A stretch of DNA of 23,210 nucleotides, taken from contig CAKUKR010000033.1 in NCBI GenBank assembly GCA_934663645.1, positions 1-23,210 on the forward strand, given 5' to 3'. Below the pieces are notes generated by a model. It made no database searches, had not been told where the DNA came from, and saw only the letters and a list, made by a program, of their open reading frames with translations. Origin of the DNA: an uncultured Muribaculaceae bacterium (GTDB taxonomy: Bacteria; Bacteroidota; Bacteroidia; Bacteroidales; Muribaculaceae). Of this stretch, positions 7,344-14,595 are shown piece after piece. Position 1 is the stretch's first letter. Each line of letters opens with the position of its first letter. A program made the translations under genes and the position numbers.

Positions 7344-8756
7344 TCAGTTTATGGTCTGCTGGGTGAAGGACAACTTCACTTTTGCACGGTCGAGGTGGAT
7401 TTTCGTCATCGCCGGGCGCAACACGTATGGCGTGCAGCCGGTGACTACGGTCTCCGTCTGGCTGTAGCTGACATACTTCTGCTCAGTGACGAGCGACACG
7501 GGAATTAGCGTGAACTCGTAATCCGCCTCTTCGATGCCATCCTCGTCAGACAACGCATTGTTCAGATATGTGCGCATGGAGTCAAACGTGTAGCTGCCCG
7601 TGTTGGAATCGTATGCAGCCCAGAACGAGGTCTCTCCATCGGGAGCCTTGTTCTTGGCGAAGAAATCATACATGTCCTTCGTCCTCACCATCAACAGGTT
7701 GGGAGGCACGCCTATGCCGAAATCATTCTCTATCACTGATGCGGGCAGCGAGAACGTGAGGTCATCGACCACTGTCATCGCCCCCTTCTTCTCATGATAG
7801 CGTGCCATAATATCCTTCAGCGGGAAAGTGATGTGCATATTATAGCCAGACGGCGAGAGTATGATATGCTCGCCGGCGGCAACACGCGCCTTTATGGCAT
7901 CTGATATTTCGAGGCTTATATTGTTGACTGTCATCACCTCCGGGGCGGTGGAGAATACAGTCACAGAATCCTTGACATGACGCCACTCCGTGGTGGTGAC
8001 TTCGTCCTTGGTGACGGTGTATGCCTTCAGGTAATAGTAGTACATCACCACCATCGCCTTCGAAATGTTGGCGATGCAGCCTCTGCCGAATGACGGCTCG
8101 ACATAGATGCCGGGGAAATACTCCTGAAACGAAGAGGGCCACTGGAACACTGAAGGGTCGGTGCGGTAGTCGGTAAATACCTTGCGGGCGAAGTCCTTGC
8201 TCATCGGTATGGAGATGTCGATGTTCTTGGAGTGCGTGAACAGCGAGTCGTTCATGCTGAGCGCAGAGAGGGTGAAGCTGCGCGAGCCAAGTTGCGAACT
8301 CGCCGAGATGTAGTCCTTGGGGTCGAACTTGCCGTCAACGGCCTTCAACGGCTTGGTGAGCTGGTATACGCGCAGCTGCTGCGGCGCGAGCGAGTCGCCG
8401 GTCAACGCGCCGCGAGGCACACGGAGTATCAGCTTCATCGAGTCAACGCGCTCCACATCGAGCGAATCTGGAATGCCGAGCGTCGAGGAACTCATCATCT
8501 GTGACATGAACGTGCAGTTCAGGTTGCCGTATTCGGGCACTGATATGCGGCCCAACAGACTGCTGGTGGCACGGGGGTCAAATTCGGGCTTGTAGACGCA
8601 CTCGCCGCTTACGGTAAACAGCGAGTCTACATATATCGCCACTTCGTCGCCGCCTATTGACGGCCCGATAACGCTCGTATCGTCCTCGCACGAGGAGAAC
8701 ATCGCCGTGACAACTGCCGCCACTATGGCAAAAAATGCCAATGTCTTATTCTTCAT
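7344..8756 (-). CDS. DUF4270 family lipoprotein
   Basis: The 470-residue product has a lipoprotein signal peptide with the lipid-attachment cysteine at C23 (M-F-S-S-C). It is followed at once by E-D-D, the acidic pattern that marks surface-exposed lipoproteins in Bacteroidota. The body (DDTSVIGPS near the start, then repeated beta-type segments with DSLFTVSG and SLLGRISVPEYG) matches DUF4270, a family found almost only in this phylum. Its molecular role is unknown. Its start overlaps the end of the upstream glycogen-synthase-like gene by 11 nt, so the two are co-transcribed. This pairing beside panC is, as I recall, common in Bacteroidales. Confidence 0.85.
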   Translation of the reverse strand: MKNKTLAFFAIVAAVVTAMFSSCEDDTSVIGPSIGGDEVAIYVDSLFTVSGECVYKPEFDPRATSSLLGRISVPEYGNLNCTFMSQMMSSSTLGIPDSLDVERVDSMKLILRVPRGALTGDSLAPQQLRVYQLTKPLKAVDGKFDPKDYISASSQLGSRSFTLSALSMNDSLFTHSKNIDISIPMSKDFARKVFTDYRTDPSVFQWPSSFQEYFPGIYVEPSFGRGCIANISKAMVVMYYYYLKAYTVTKDEVTTTEWRHVKDSVTVFSTAPEVMTVNNISLEISDAIKARVAAGEHIILSPSGYNMHITFPLKDIMARYHEKKGAMTVVDDLTFSLPASVIENDFGIGVPPNLLMVRTKDMYDFFAKNKAPDGETSFWAAYDSNTGSYTFDSMRTYLNNALSDEDGIEEADYEFTLIPVSLVTEQKYVSYSQTETVVTGCTPYVLRPAMTKIHLDRAKVKLSFTQQTIN

Positions 8757-9564
8757 CCGGAACCAAGGATTTGTAGAATTCGAATATTGCGCTCACATCA
8801 TCGCCAATGTTGAACTCAAGCGTGGGGAGCTTCCTTTCGGCTATGAAGCCTCTCACATCGGCCGAGGCTGACGGGTCTGCCACCACCACAGCGTCGGCAA
8901 AGGCTATTGCCATGCGGTGCAGCAGGTCGGTGTCGGCGGACAGCGAGCGGAACGGCTCGAGCTTCTTCTTGGGCATGCCCTCTTTCTGCATTTTGTCAAG
9001 TATGGCAGCATCGATGCCTCCAATTGCGCGGCTCGGGGTGATGCAGTATACGATCTTCGCTCCTTTGAACGACGGGTCGTCGGCATACATCGAGCGCAGG
9101 TAGATAGGCATCAGCGCGGCAAACCAGCCGCTGCAGAATATCACCTTGGGCACCCAGCGCAGCTTCTTGACCGTCTCCATGGTGCCGCGAGCGAAAAATA
9201 TGGCACGCTCGTCATTGTCGGCACGGTTGGAGCCTATGGGGTCTTCGTCATCGTCCAACTTCTGGAAATAGTCATCGTTGTCAATGAAATACACCTGTAT
9301 GCGGAACGGCTGCAGCGACGCCACCTTGATAATGAGCGGATGGTCATTGTCGCCGATGGGGATGTTTGCGCCGCTCAGGCGTATCACCTCGTGCAGCTGG
9401 TTGCGCCGCTCGTTGACGGTGCCGTACTTAGGCATGAACGTGCGCACCTCATACTTCTGCGAATGTGCATTTTCGGCCAGCTTGCGACTGAAATCAGCCG
9501 TCTCGCGCCCCGGCACGTAGGGAGCTATTTCCTCCGAGATGAATAGGATTCTCTTGTCAGACAT
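8746..9564 (-). CDS. Glycogen/starch synthase-like protein, GT5 N-terminal domain only
   Basis: The 272-residue protein resembles the N-terminal half of GT5 glycogen synthases: ILFISEEIAPYV at the start, GSNRADNDERAIFFARG in the middle, and PKVIFCSGWFAALMPIYL. It lacks the C-terminal GT1-like domain; full enzymes have about 480 residues. The substrate-binding KxGGL motif expected after the first strand is not present; the site reads VPGRETADF. Catalytic activity is therefore doubtful. Short homologues like this are usual in Bacteroidales and are often annotated as glycogen synthase. I chose the ATG at 9564 (MSDKRIL). The frame stays open to 9675, but that start overlaps the -7 promoter box. 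It is divergent from panC. Confidence 0.8.
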   Translation of the reverse strand: MSDKRILFISEEIAPYVPGRETADFSRKLAENAHSQKYEVRTFMPKYGTVNERRNQLHEVIRLSGANIPIGDNDHPLIIKVASLQPFRIQVYFIDNDDYFQKLDDDEDPIGSNRADNDERAIFFARGTMETVKKLRWVPKVIFCSGWFAALMPIYLRSMYADDPSFKGAKIVYCITPSRAIGGIDAAILDKMQKEGMPKKKLEPFRSLSADTDLLHRMAIAFADAVVVADPSASADVRGFIAERKLPTLEFNIGDDVSAIFEFYKSLVPDEE

Positions 9565-9672
9565 GCTTATCTGTTTTTCGTTACGACACGACGCCTTCCT
9601 GTTTGCGGCACCGCGCCACGGACACTCACACCGCACCGCAAAAACCGCCGGCAGGACACAATATCCGCGATG

Positions 9673-9680
9673 CAAAGTTA
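9673..9680 (-). promoter_or_regulatory. Putative -7 box for the glycogen-synthase-like/DUF4270 pair
   Basis: Read on the minus strand, TAACTTTG (9680 down to 9673) matches TAnnTTTG exactly. No clear TTTG is found at the -33 distance. The implied leader is about 100 nt before the ATG at 9564. The region 9565-9852 is a divergent control region with one promoter for each direction. Confidence 0.5.
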
Positions 9681-9760
9681 CTAATTATTTCCCGGACAGA
9701 GACGTTTCCACCCGTTTTTTAGACATCATTAATATACGCGAGAGCGATTTTCCCCCATTC

Positions 9761-9793
9761 GTTGCCGTGTTTCTCAAGTTTTGATTAATTTTG
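9761..9793 (+). promoter_or_regulatory. Promoter of panC-panD-ffh
   Basis: GTTG (9761-9764), a 21-nt spacer and TAATTTTG (9786-9793) fit the Bacteroidota promoter. The box overlaps a possible upstream TTG start at 9781, which argues for the ATG at 9853 as the true panC start. Confidence 0.65.
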
Positions 9794-9852
9794 CAGCGTC
9801 AAATATCAACACCCCCGGAGGCAGCAATGCTGGCAGCCGGACAGATGACAAA

Positions 9853-10728
9853 ATGGAAATATTCAGAACAGTCAAAGACCTTAGGCAATACGTTGAGGCC
9901 CAGCGTGCCGAAGGTCGCAAGATAGGCCTCATCCCCACCATGGGCGCGCTCCACGAGGGACACCTCTCGCTGGTCAGTGCCGCCGTTGGGCGCGGCGACA
10001 CCGTGGTGGCAAGCGTATTCGTCAACCCAGTGCAGTTCAACAACCCCACCGACCTCGCCACATACCCCCGCGACGAGAAATCCGATTTCGACAAGCTGCA
10101 ACGCGCCGGCGTGGCTGCCGTGTTCGCCCCCTCGGTCGAAGAGATGTACCCAGAGGGCATCGACAAGCCAGCCCCGGTGTTCGACCTCGGACAGGTGGCT
10201 GAAGTCATGGAGGGAAAATACCGCCCCGGGCATTTCCAGGGCGTAGCTCGCGTGGTCAGCCTGCTGATGCGCATGGTCGCCCCCGACAGGGCATATTTCG
10301 GAGAGAAGGACTTTCAGCAGATAGCCGTGATACGCCGCATGATACAGACCGAGGGGATCAACGTCGAAATAGTGCCATGCCCCATAGTGCGTGCCGACGA
10401 TGGCCTCGCCCTCTCAAGCCGCAACGCCCTGCTCACCCCCGAACAGCGCAAAACAGCCCCGGGCATACACCGCGCACTGGCGCAGAGCGTGGAATACTCG
10501 CTCTCCCACTCCGTGGCAGCGACACACGACTCCGTAGTGGAAAGCATCGACGCTCTCCCCTATTGCCGTGTCGAGTATTTCGAGATAGTTGACGGCATCA
10601 CCCTACAGCCCGTCAGCGACTGGGCCGACACAGACTACATCGCCGGCTGCATTACCGTATACTGCGGCGACGTGCGGCTGATCGACAACATCGCCTACCG
10701 CAAGCCGGCCGGCACACAGAACCAATAA
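9853..10728 (+). CDS. panC: Pantothenate synthetase (pantoate--beta-alanine ligase)
   Basis: The 291-residue enzyme joins pantoate and beta-alanine using ATP, the last step of pantothenate synthesis. The HIGH-type nucleotide-binding motif is PTMGALHEGH (28-37), with GEKDFQQ and the C-terminal SSRNALL also present; all are family signatures. I start at the ATG at 9853 (MEIFRTVKDLRQ). An in-frame TTG at 9781 lies inside the promoter. panD, which makes the beta-alanine substrate, follows after 30 nt. Confidence 0.95.
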   Translation: MEIFRTVKDLRQYVEAQRAEGRKIGLIPTMGALHEGHLSLVSAAVGRGDTVVASVFVNPVQFNNPTDLATYPRDEKSDFDKLQRAGVAAVFAPSVEEMYPEGIDKPAPVFDLGQVAEVMEGKYRPGHFQGVARVVSLLMRMVAPDRAYFGEKDFQQIAVIRRMIQTEGINVEIVPCPIVRADDGLALSSRNALLTPEQRKTAPGIHRALAQSVEYSLSHSVAATHDSVVESIDALPYCRVEYFEIVDGITLQPVSDWADTDYIAGCITVYCGDVRLIDNIAYRKPAGTQNQ

Positions 10729-10758
10729 CACCGCATCCAACCCACATACTATAAGACC

Positions 10759-11118
10759 ATGCTTATAGAAATGATGAAATCCAAAATCCACCGCGTGCGC
10801 GTCACTCAGGCGGATTTGAACTATATCGGCAGCATCACCATCGACAGCCGTCTGCTCGATGCCGCCGGCATACTCCCAGGACAGCGTGTCTGGATAGTCA
10901 ACAACAACAACGGCGAGCGTTTCGACACATACGTCATCGCCGGCCAACCCGACAGCGGGGTGATATGCCTCAACGGAGCAGCGGCACGCAAGGCCCAGCC
11001 CGGAGACATCATCATCATCATGACATACGCGCTCATGACCGAGGAAGAAGCCAAGACACACCGCCCGGTGGTCATCTTCCCCGACTCCGCCACAAACAGG
11101 CTCACCGAAGCCGAATAA
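10759..11118 (+). CDS. panD: Aspartate 1-decarboxylase proenzyme
   Basis: The 119-residue proenzyme makes beta-alanine from L-aspartate, the substrate used by PanC just upstream. The self-cleavage site is G24-S25 in NYIGSITID, which gives the pyruvoyl cofactor on S25. Later signatures include ERFDTYVI and [11 protein letters not shown]. The length is usual for the family. A second possible start is M5 or M6, with the lysine at position 7 ([11 protein letters not shown]) matching the more common family N-terminus. Confidence 0.95.
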   Translation: MLIEMMKSKIHRVRVTQADLNYIGSITIDSRLLDAAGILPGQRVWIVNNNNGERFDTYVIAGQPDSGVICLNGAAARKAQPGDIIIIMTYALMTEEEAKTHRPVVIFPDSATNRLTEAE

Positions 11119-11148
11119 TCGTTCCACCCGCACAACAACATCTCCAGT

Positions 11149-12501
11149 ATGTTCAACTCACTTCAGGAGCGGCTCGAACGCTCTTTCAAGGTCCTCAAAG
11201 GCGAGGGCCGCATCACCGAAATCAACGTGGCGCAGACACTCAAGGAGGTGCGCCGCGCCCTCGTCGACGCCGACGTAAACTACAAGGTCGCTAAAGGCTT
11301 CATCGACTCCGTCAAGGAAAAGGCCATGGGACAGAACGTCCTGAACGCCGTCAAGCCACAGGAGCTGATGCTCAAGATAGTCCATGAGGAACTCACCGAA
11401 CTCATGGGCAAGACCCTCGTCCCCCTCAACATCAAGGGCAACCCGGCTGTGATACTCATGTCAGGCCTCCAAGGCTCAGGCAAGACCACATTCTCGGGCA
11501 AGCTCGCCAAGAAGCTGAAATCCTCCAAGGGGAAACGCCCCCTGCTCGTCGCCTGCGACGTGTACCGCCCCGCCGCTATCGAACAGCTGAAAGTGGTCGG
11601 CAACTCCATCGACGTGCCAGTATACAGCGAGGAGGGCAACAAGAACCCAGTTGAGATAGCCCTCAACGGCATACGCCACGCACGCGACAACCATTATGAC
11701 CTCGTCATAGTCGACACCGCCGGCCGCCTTGCCGTAGACGCAGAAATGATGGACGAGATAGCCGCAATACGCGAGGCCATAAACCCTGACGAAACCCTGT
11801 TCGTTGTCGACTCGATGACCGGTCAGGACGCGGTAAACACAGCCAAGGAATTCAACGACCGCATCGACTTCGACGGCGTTATACTCACCAAGCTCGACGG
11901 CGACACACGTGGCGGCGCAGCCCTCTCGATACGCAAAGTCGTTGACAAGCCTATCAAATACATCGGCACGGGCGAAAAGCTCGAAGACCTGCAGGAGTTC
12001 AACCCCGAGGGCATGGCAAGCCGTATCCTCGGCATGGGAGACCTCGGCGAGCTCGCCCAGCGCATACAGTCAATCTATGACGCGAAGGAAGCAGAAGGCC
12101 TGACCAACAAGATCAAGCACGGCAAATTCGACTTCAACGACTTCCTCAAGCAGATACAGAATGTCAAGAAGATGGGCAACATCAAGGATCTGGCATCCAT
12201 GATACCGGGTGTAGGCAAGGCCATCAAGGACATCGACATCGACAACAGCGCGTTCAAGGGCATCGAGGCGATCATCTACTCCATGACACCGCAAGAGCGC
12301 GAACACCCCGAAATCATCAACGGCTCACGCCGCCAGCGCATCGCCAAAGGCTCCGGCACGACACTGCAAGAAGTGAACCGCCTGCTGAAGCAGTTTGAAC
12401 AGTCGCGTAAGATGATGAAAGCCGCAACCTCCGTCAAGAACCCCAAGAAGCTGATGGAATCGATGCGTGCCATGCGAGCCATGACCAAAAACCGCCGCTG
12501 A
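11149..12501 (+). CDS. ffh: Signal recognition particle GTPase Ffh (SRP54)
   Basis: The 450-residue protein binds signal sequences on nascent chains and takes ribosomes to the FtsY receptor at the inner membrane. The order is N domain (1-90, FNSLQERLERSFK), then G domain with GLQGSGKTT (106-114), DTAGR (189-193) and TKLD (247-250). The M domain (about 300-435) contains SMIPG and the RNA-binding helix RRQRIAKGSG. It starts 30 nt after panD and is probably on the same transcript. In Bacteroides relatives I recall folD after ffh; here an accessory island follows instead. I see no clear terminator in 12502-12574. Confidence 0.96.
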   Translation: MFNSLQERLERSFKVLKGEGRITEINVAQTLKEVRRALVDADVNYKVAKGFIDSVKEKAMGQNVLNAVKPQELMLKIVHEELTELMGKTLVPLNIKGNPAVILMSGLQGSGKTTFSGKLAKKLKSSKGKRPLLVACDVYRPAAIEQLKVVGNSIDVPVYSEEGNKNPVEIALNGIRHARDNHYDLVIVDTAGRLAVDAEMMDEIAAIREAINPDETLFVVDSMTGQDAVNTAKEFNDRIDFDGVILTKLDGDTRGGAALSIRKVVDKPIKYIGTGEKLEDLQEFNPEGMASRILGMGDLGELAQRIQSIYDAKEAEGLTNKIKHGKFDFNDFLKQIQNVKKMGNIKDLASMIPGVGKAIKDIDIDNSAFKGIEAIIYSMTPQEREHPEIINGSRRQRIAKGSGTTLQEVNRLLKQFEQSRKMMKAATSVKNPKKLMESMRAMRAMTKNRR

Positions 12502-12574
12502 CAGACCCACATCCGCATAATCCGAGTTGTTTTATCGACAGCCCTAAAAACAGCACAAAAATTCCGTGTTTTTT

Positions 12575-12606
12575 TTTGCAAGACCAATCCAAAACTACTA
12601 ACTTTG
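12575..12606 (+). promoter_or_regulatory. Promoter of the DUF262 gene pair
   Basis: TTTG (12575-12578) closes a T-rich run. A 20-nt spacer and TAACTTTG (12599-12606) follow. This is a full match to the Bacteroidota promoter and lies 24 nt before the ATG at 12631. It gives the island its own transcription start, independent of ffh. Confidence 0.8.
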
Positions 12607-12630
12607 CAATCGAAACCAACTACTGCAAAT

Positions 12631-14595
12631 ATGAGCAACATCGACCTGAACAAATTTCAAGTCCTGAACTTCTACCACTTGCTCGATTTGGATTTTGTAA
12701 TTCCAAGCTACCAACGAGGATACCGGTGGGAAAAGCAACAGATAGAAGAACTGCTGAGCGACTTTGAAGAATTTATCAACAACTCCGAAAGCAACAACGT
12801 CGTTGGAGAGTTTTATTGCTTGCAACCTATTGTTGTGAGAAGAAGAAGCAATCAATTCGAGGTAATAGATGGGCAGCAGAGGCTTACAACAATATATCTG
12901 CTGATGAAATATCTCGAAACTACGATCAACGACAATTGCGACAGGCAATCCAAGCTGACAATCACATTCGACCGACAAACAGATGGTTCTAAATACCTCT
13001 CGGAAAACCAGTTCATCAACGACATTAAAAACGGCAGTCGAGAATACACAAAGAACATCGACAGCTTCTTCATCTTCCAAGCATACAAAACCATTTCAGA
13101 ATGGTTTAAGACAAAACGGCGCCTTAAAATCAAAATGGCTCAAATGATAACTGGAGAATTGGACAATTCACCAGACGGAGAAAAGAACGATGTCAGAGTA
13201 ATATGGTATCCGTTGAATAACAACGATGAGATTTCCTCTATTGATGCCTTCACACGTCTGAATGAGGGCAAAATACCCTTGACCGAGGCTGAACTTGTCA
13301 AAGCCATGTTGTTTCAGTGCGACTGCTACACTGAAAACAAAGAACTGATGCAAGAACTTGCCTTCAGGCGCTCCTGCGAGTGGGACGCTATGGAGAAAAA
13401 GCTGCAAGAAGACAACTTTTGGGCAATGCTCGTCCCCAAAGACTATGCCCCCACATCTCATATCGATTTGGTCATCCGCTTTGTCAGCAAAGAGTTACAG
13501 GCAAAGCAACCCGACAAATACCCATTTGACGAGGACAAAAGTTTGTTCGCTTATCATGTCATTGACAAATTCATCAAAGATAGATCCTCTGACAACAAAC
13601 CAGAAAAAGACCGCTCCTCGAAAATTGCTGAAGCAATAAAAGATATATGGGTGAAAATTCAAGACACGTTCAACATATTATACAACTGGTATCTTGACCG
13701 CGAGACATACCACCTCGTCGGACTTTTGACCTTGCTCAATGGCAGCGACAAGGGGCAATTGGGTACACTGAACGAGCTATACAAGACATTCACTGTGGAT
13801 TGCAAATCCTCAAAAGAAGCCATCAGTAAATTGAGAAATAAAATCGGAGACATCTTGACCTGCGAAATCAATAAGGCTCAAAAGGAAGACTTGGCTCGAA
13901 AAGCAGACTGTCTCCTCGAAAAAATCAATTACAACAACAGCCCTAAAGCCGTAATCAAAGTACTGGAAGCATTCAATGTATACCTGTACCTGCAAGACAC
14001 GACCGGCAACAGTAGATTTCAATTCGACAAGTTCCGCCACTTCAATGTCACCAGCCTTGAACACATACACCCTCAAAACCTCGACACCGACAATATGTCT
14101 TTTGAAGAGGTGGAAAAATGGTTCAACGACAGAAAGGCTCAATTGCAAGATTCCATAGACTCTGTCACAGAAAAAGCTGTTAAAGAATTGACTGACTTAA
14201 TCCGGGAAATCAATGCGCTCAACAATGCAAAAGACAAGGAAGGGCTTTTCAACAAGCGAAAAGAAGACATCCTCAAATGTGAGAAAGTAATCGACAAAAG
14301 ATTTGATGAACTCGCTGGAATGGATCAAGACATGATGCATACTCTCTGCAACATGGCATTGGTTGACAAAGACACTAATTCAGCCCTCAGCAATGGTTTC
14401 TTATATCAGAAACGGACTATTCTGAGAGAAAGAGACGAAAACAAAGAGACATACATTCCAATGGGGACATCTGCCGCTTTCGACAAACGCTTTTCTGATA
14501 AAATCCTCGACATGAAGTTTTGGTCACCCAACGACAGAGACAAATACTTCGACAAGATAAAAGAAGCATACAACTACTTCACAAAAGAATCATGA
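12631..14595 (+). CDS. DUF262-DUF1524 (GmrSD-like) nuclease, candidate defence protein
   Basis: The 654-residue protein has an N-terminal DUF262 domain (about 10-230), a ParB/Srx-like fold. Its two signatures are IPSYQRGYRW (24-33) and DGQQRLTT (80-87). The C-terminal DUF1524 domain is an HNH-type nuclease: EHIHP (H478, H480), then N574, N583 and K594 in NMALVDKDTN..LSN..LYQK. A charged, probably helical stretch (about 510-560) is inserted between the parts of the HNH fold. This is the single-chain layout of GmrSD, BrxU and SspE, in which DUF262 senses modified DNA and uses NTP while HNH cuts. I prefer the ATG at 12631; the frame extends to a TTG at 12604, but that lies inside the -7 box. Its stop overlaps the next gene's start (ATGA). 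Target modification is unknown. Confidence 0.85.
   Translation: MSNIDLNKFQVLNFYHLLDLDFVIPSYQRGYRWEKQQIEELLSDFEEFINNSESNNVVGEFYCLQPIVVRRRSNQFEVIDGQQRLTTIYLLMKYLETTINDNCDRQSKLTITFDRQTDGSKYLSENQFINDIKNGSREYTKNIDSFFIFQAYKTISEWFKTKRRLKIKMAQMITGELDNSPDGEKNDVRVIWYPLNNNDEISSIDAFTRLNEGKIPLTEAELVKAMLFQCDCYTENKELMQELAFRRSCEWDAMEKKLQEDNFWAMLVPKDYAPTSHIDLVIRFVSKELQAKQPDKYPFDEDKSLFAYHVIDKFIKDRSSDNKPEKDRSSKIAEAIKDIWVKIQDTFNILYNWYLDRETYHLVGLLTLLNGSDKGQLGTLNELYKTFTVDCKSSKEAISKLRNKIGDILTCEINKAQKEDLARKADCLLEKINYNNSPKAVIKVLEAFNVYLYLQDTTGNSRFQFDKFRHFNVTSLEHIHPQNLDTDNMSFEEVEKWFNDRKAQLQDSIDSVTEKAVKELTDLIREINALNNAKDKEGLFNKRKEDILKCEKVIDKRFDELAGMDQDMMHTLCNMALVDKDTNSALSNGFLYQKRTILRERDENKETYIPMGTSAAFDKRFSDKILDMKFWSPNDRDKYFDKIKEAYNYFTKES

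Noticed and set aside
9565..9675. 37-codon N-terminal extension of the glycogen-synthase-like protein
   Set aside because: Its start overlaps the -7 box TAACTTTG at 9680-9673, and the family N-terminus begins at MSDKRILFISEE (9564).
9781..9852. TTG start extending panC by 24 codons
   Set aside because: The TTG is inside the promoter region, and PanC normally begins just before the conserved segment that starts at 9853.
12604..12630. TTG start extending the first DUF262 protein by nine codons
   Set aside because: It falls within the -7 promoter box (12599-12606), so it could not be in the transcript.
14520..14591. Upstream start for the second DUF262 protein, overlapping the first gene by 76 nt
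   Set aside because: The ATG at 14592 gives the common ATGA coupling and a proper family N-terminus.
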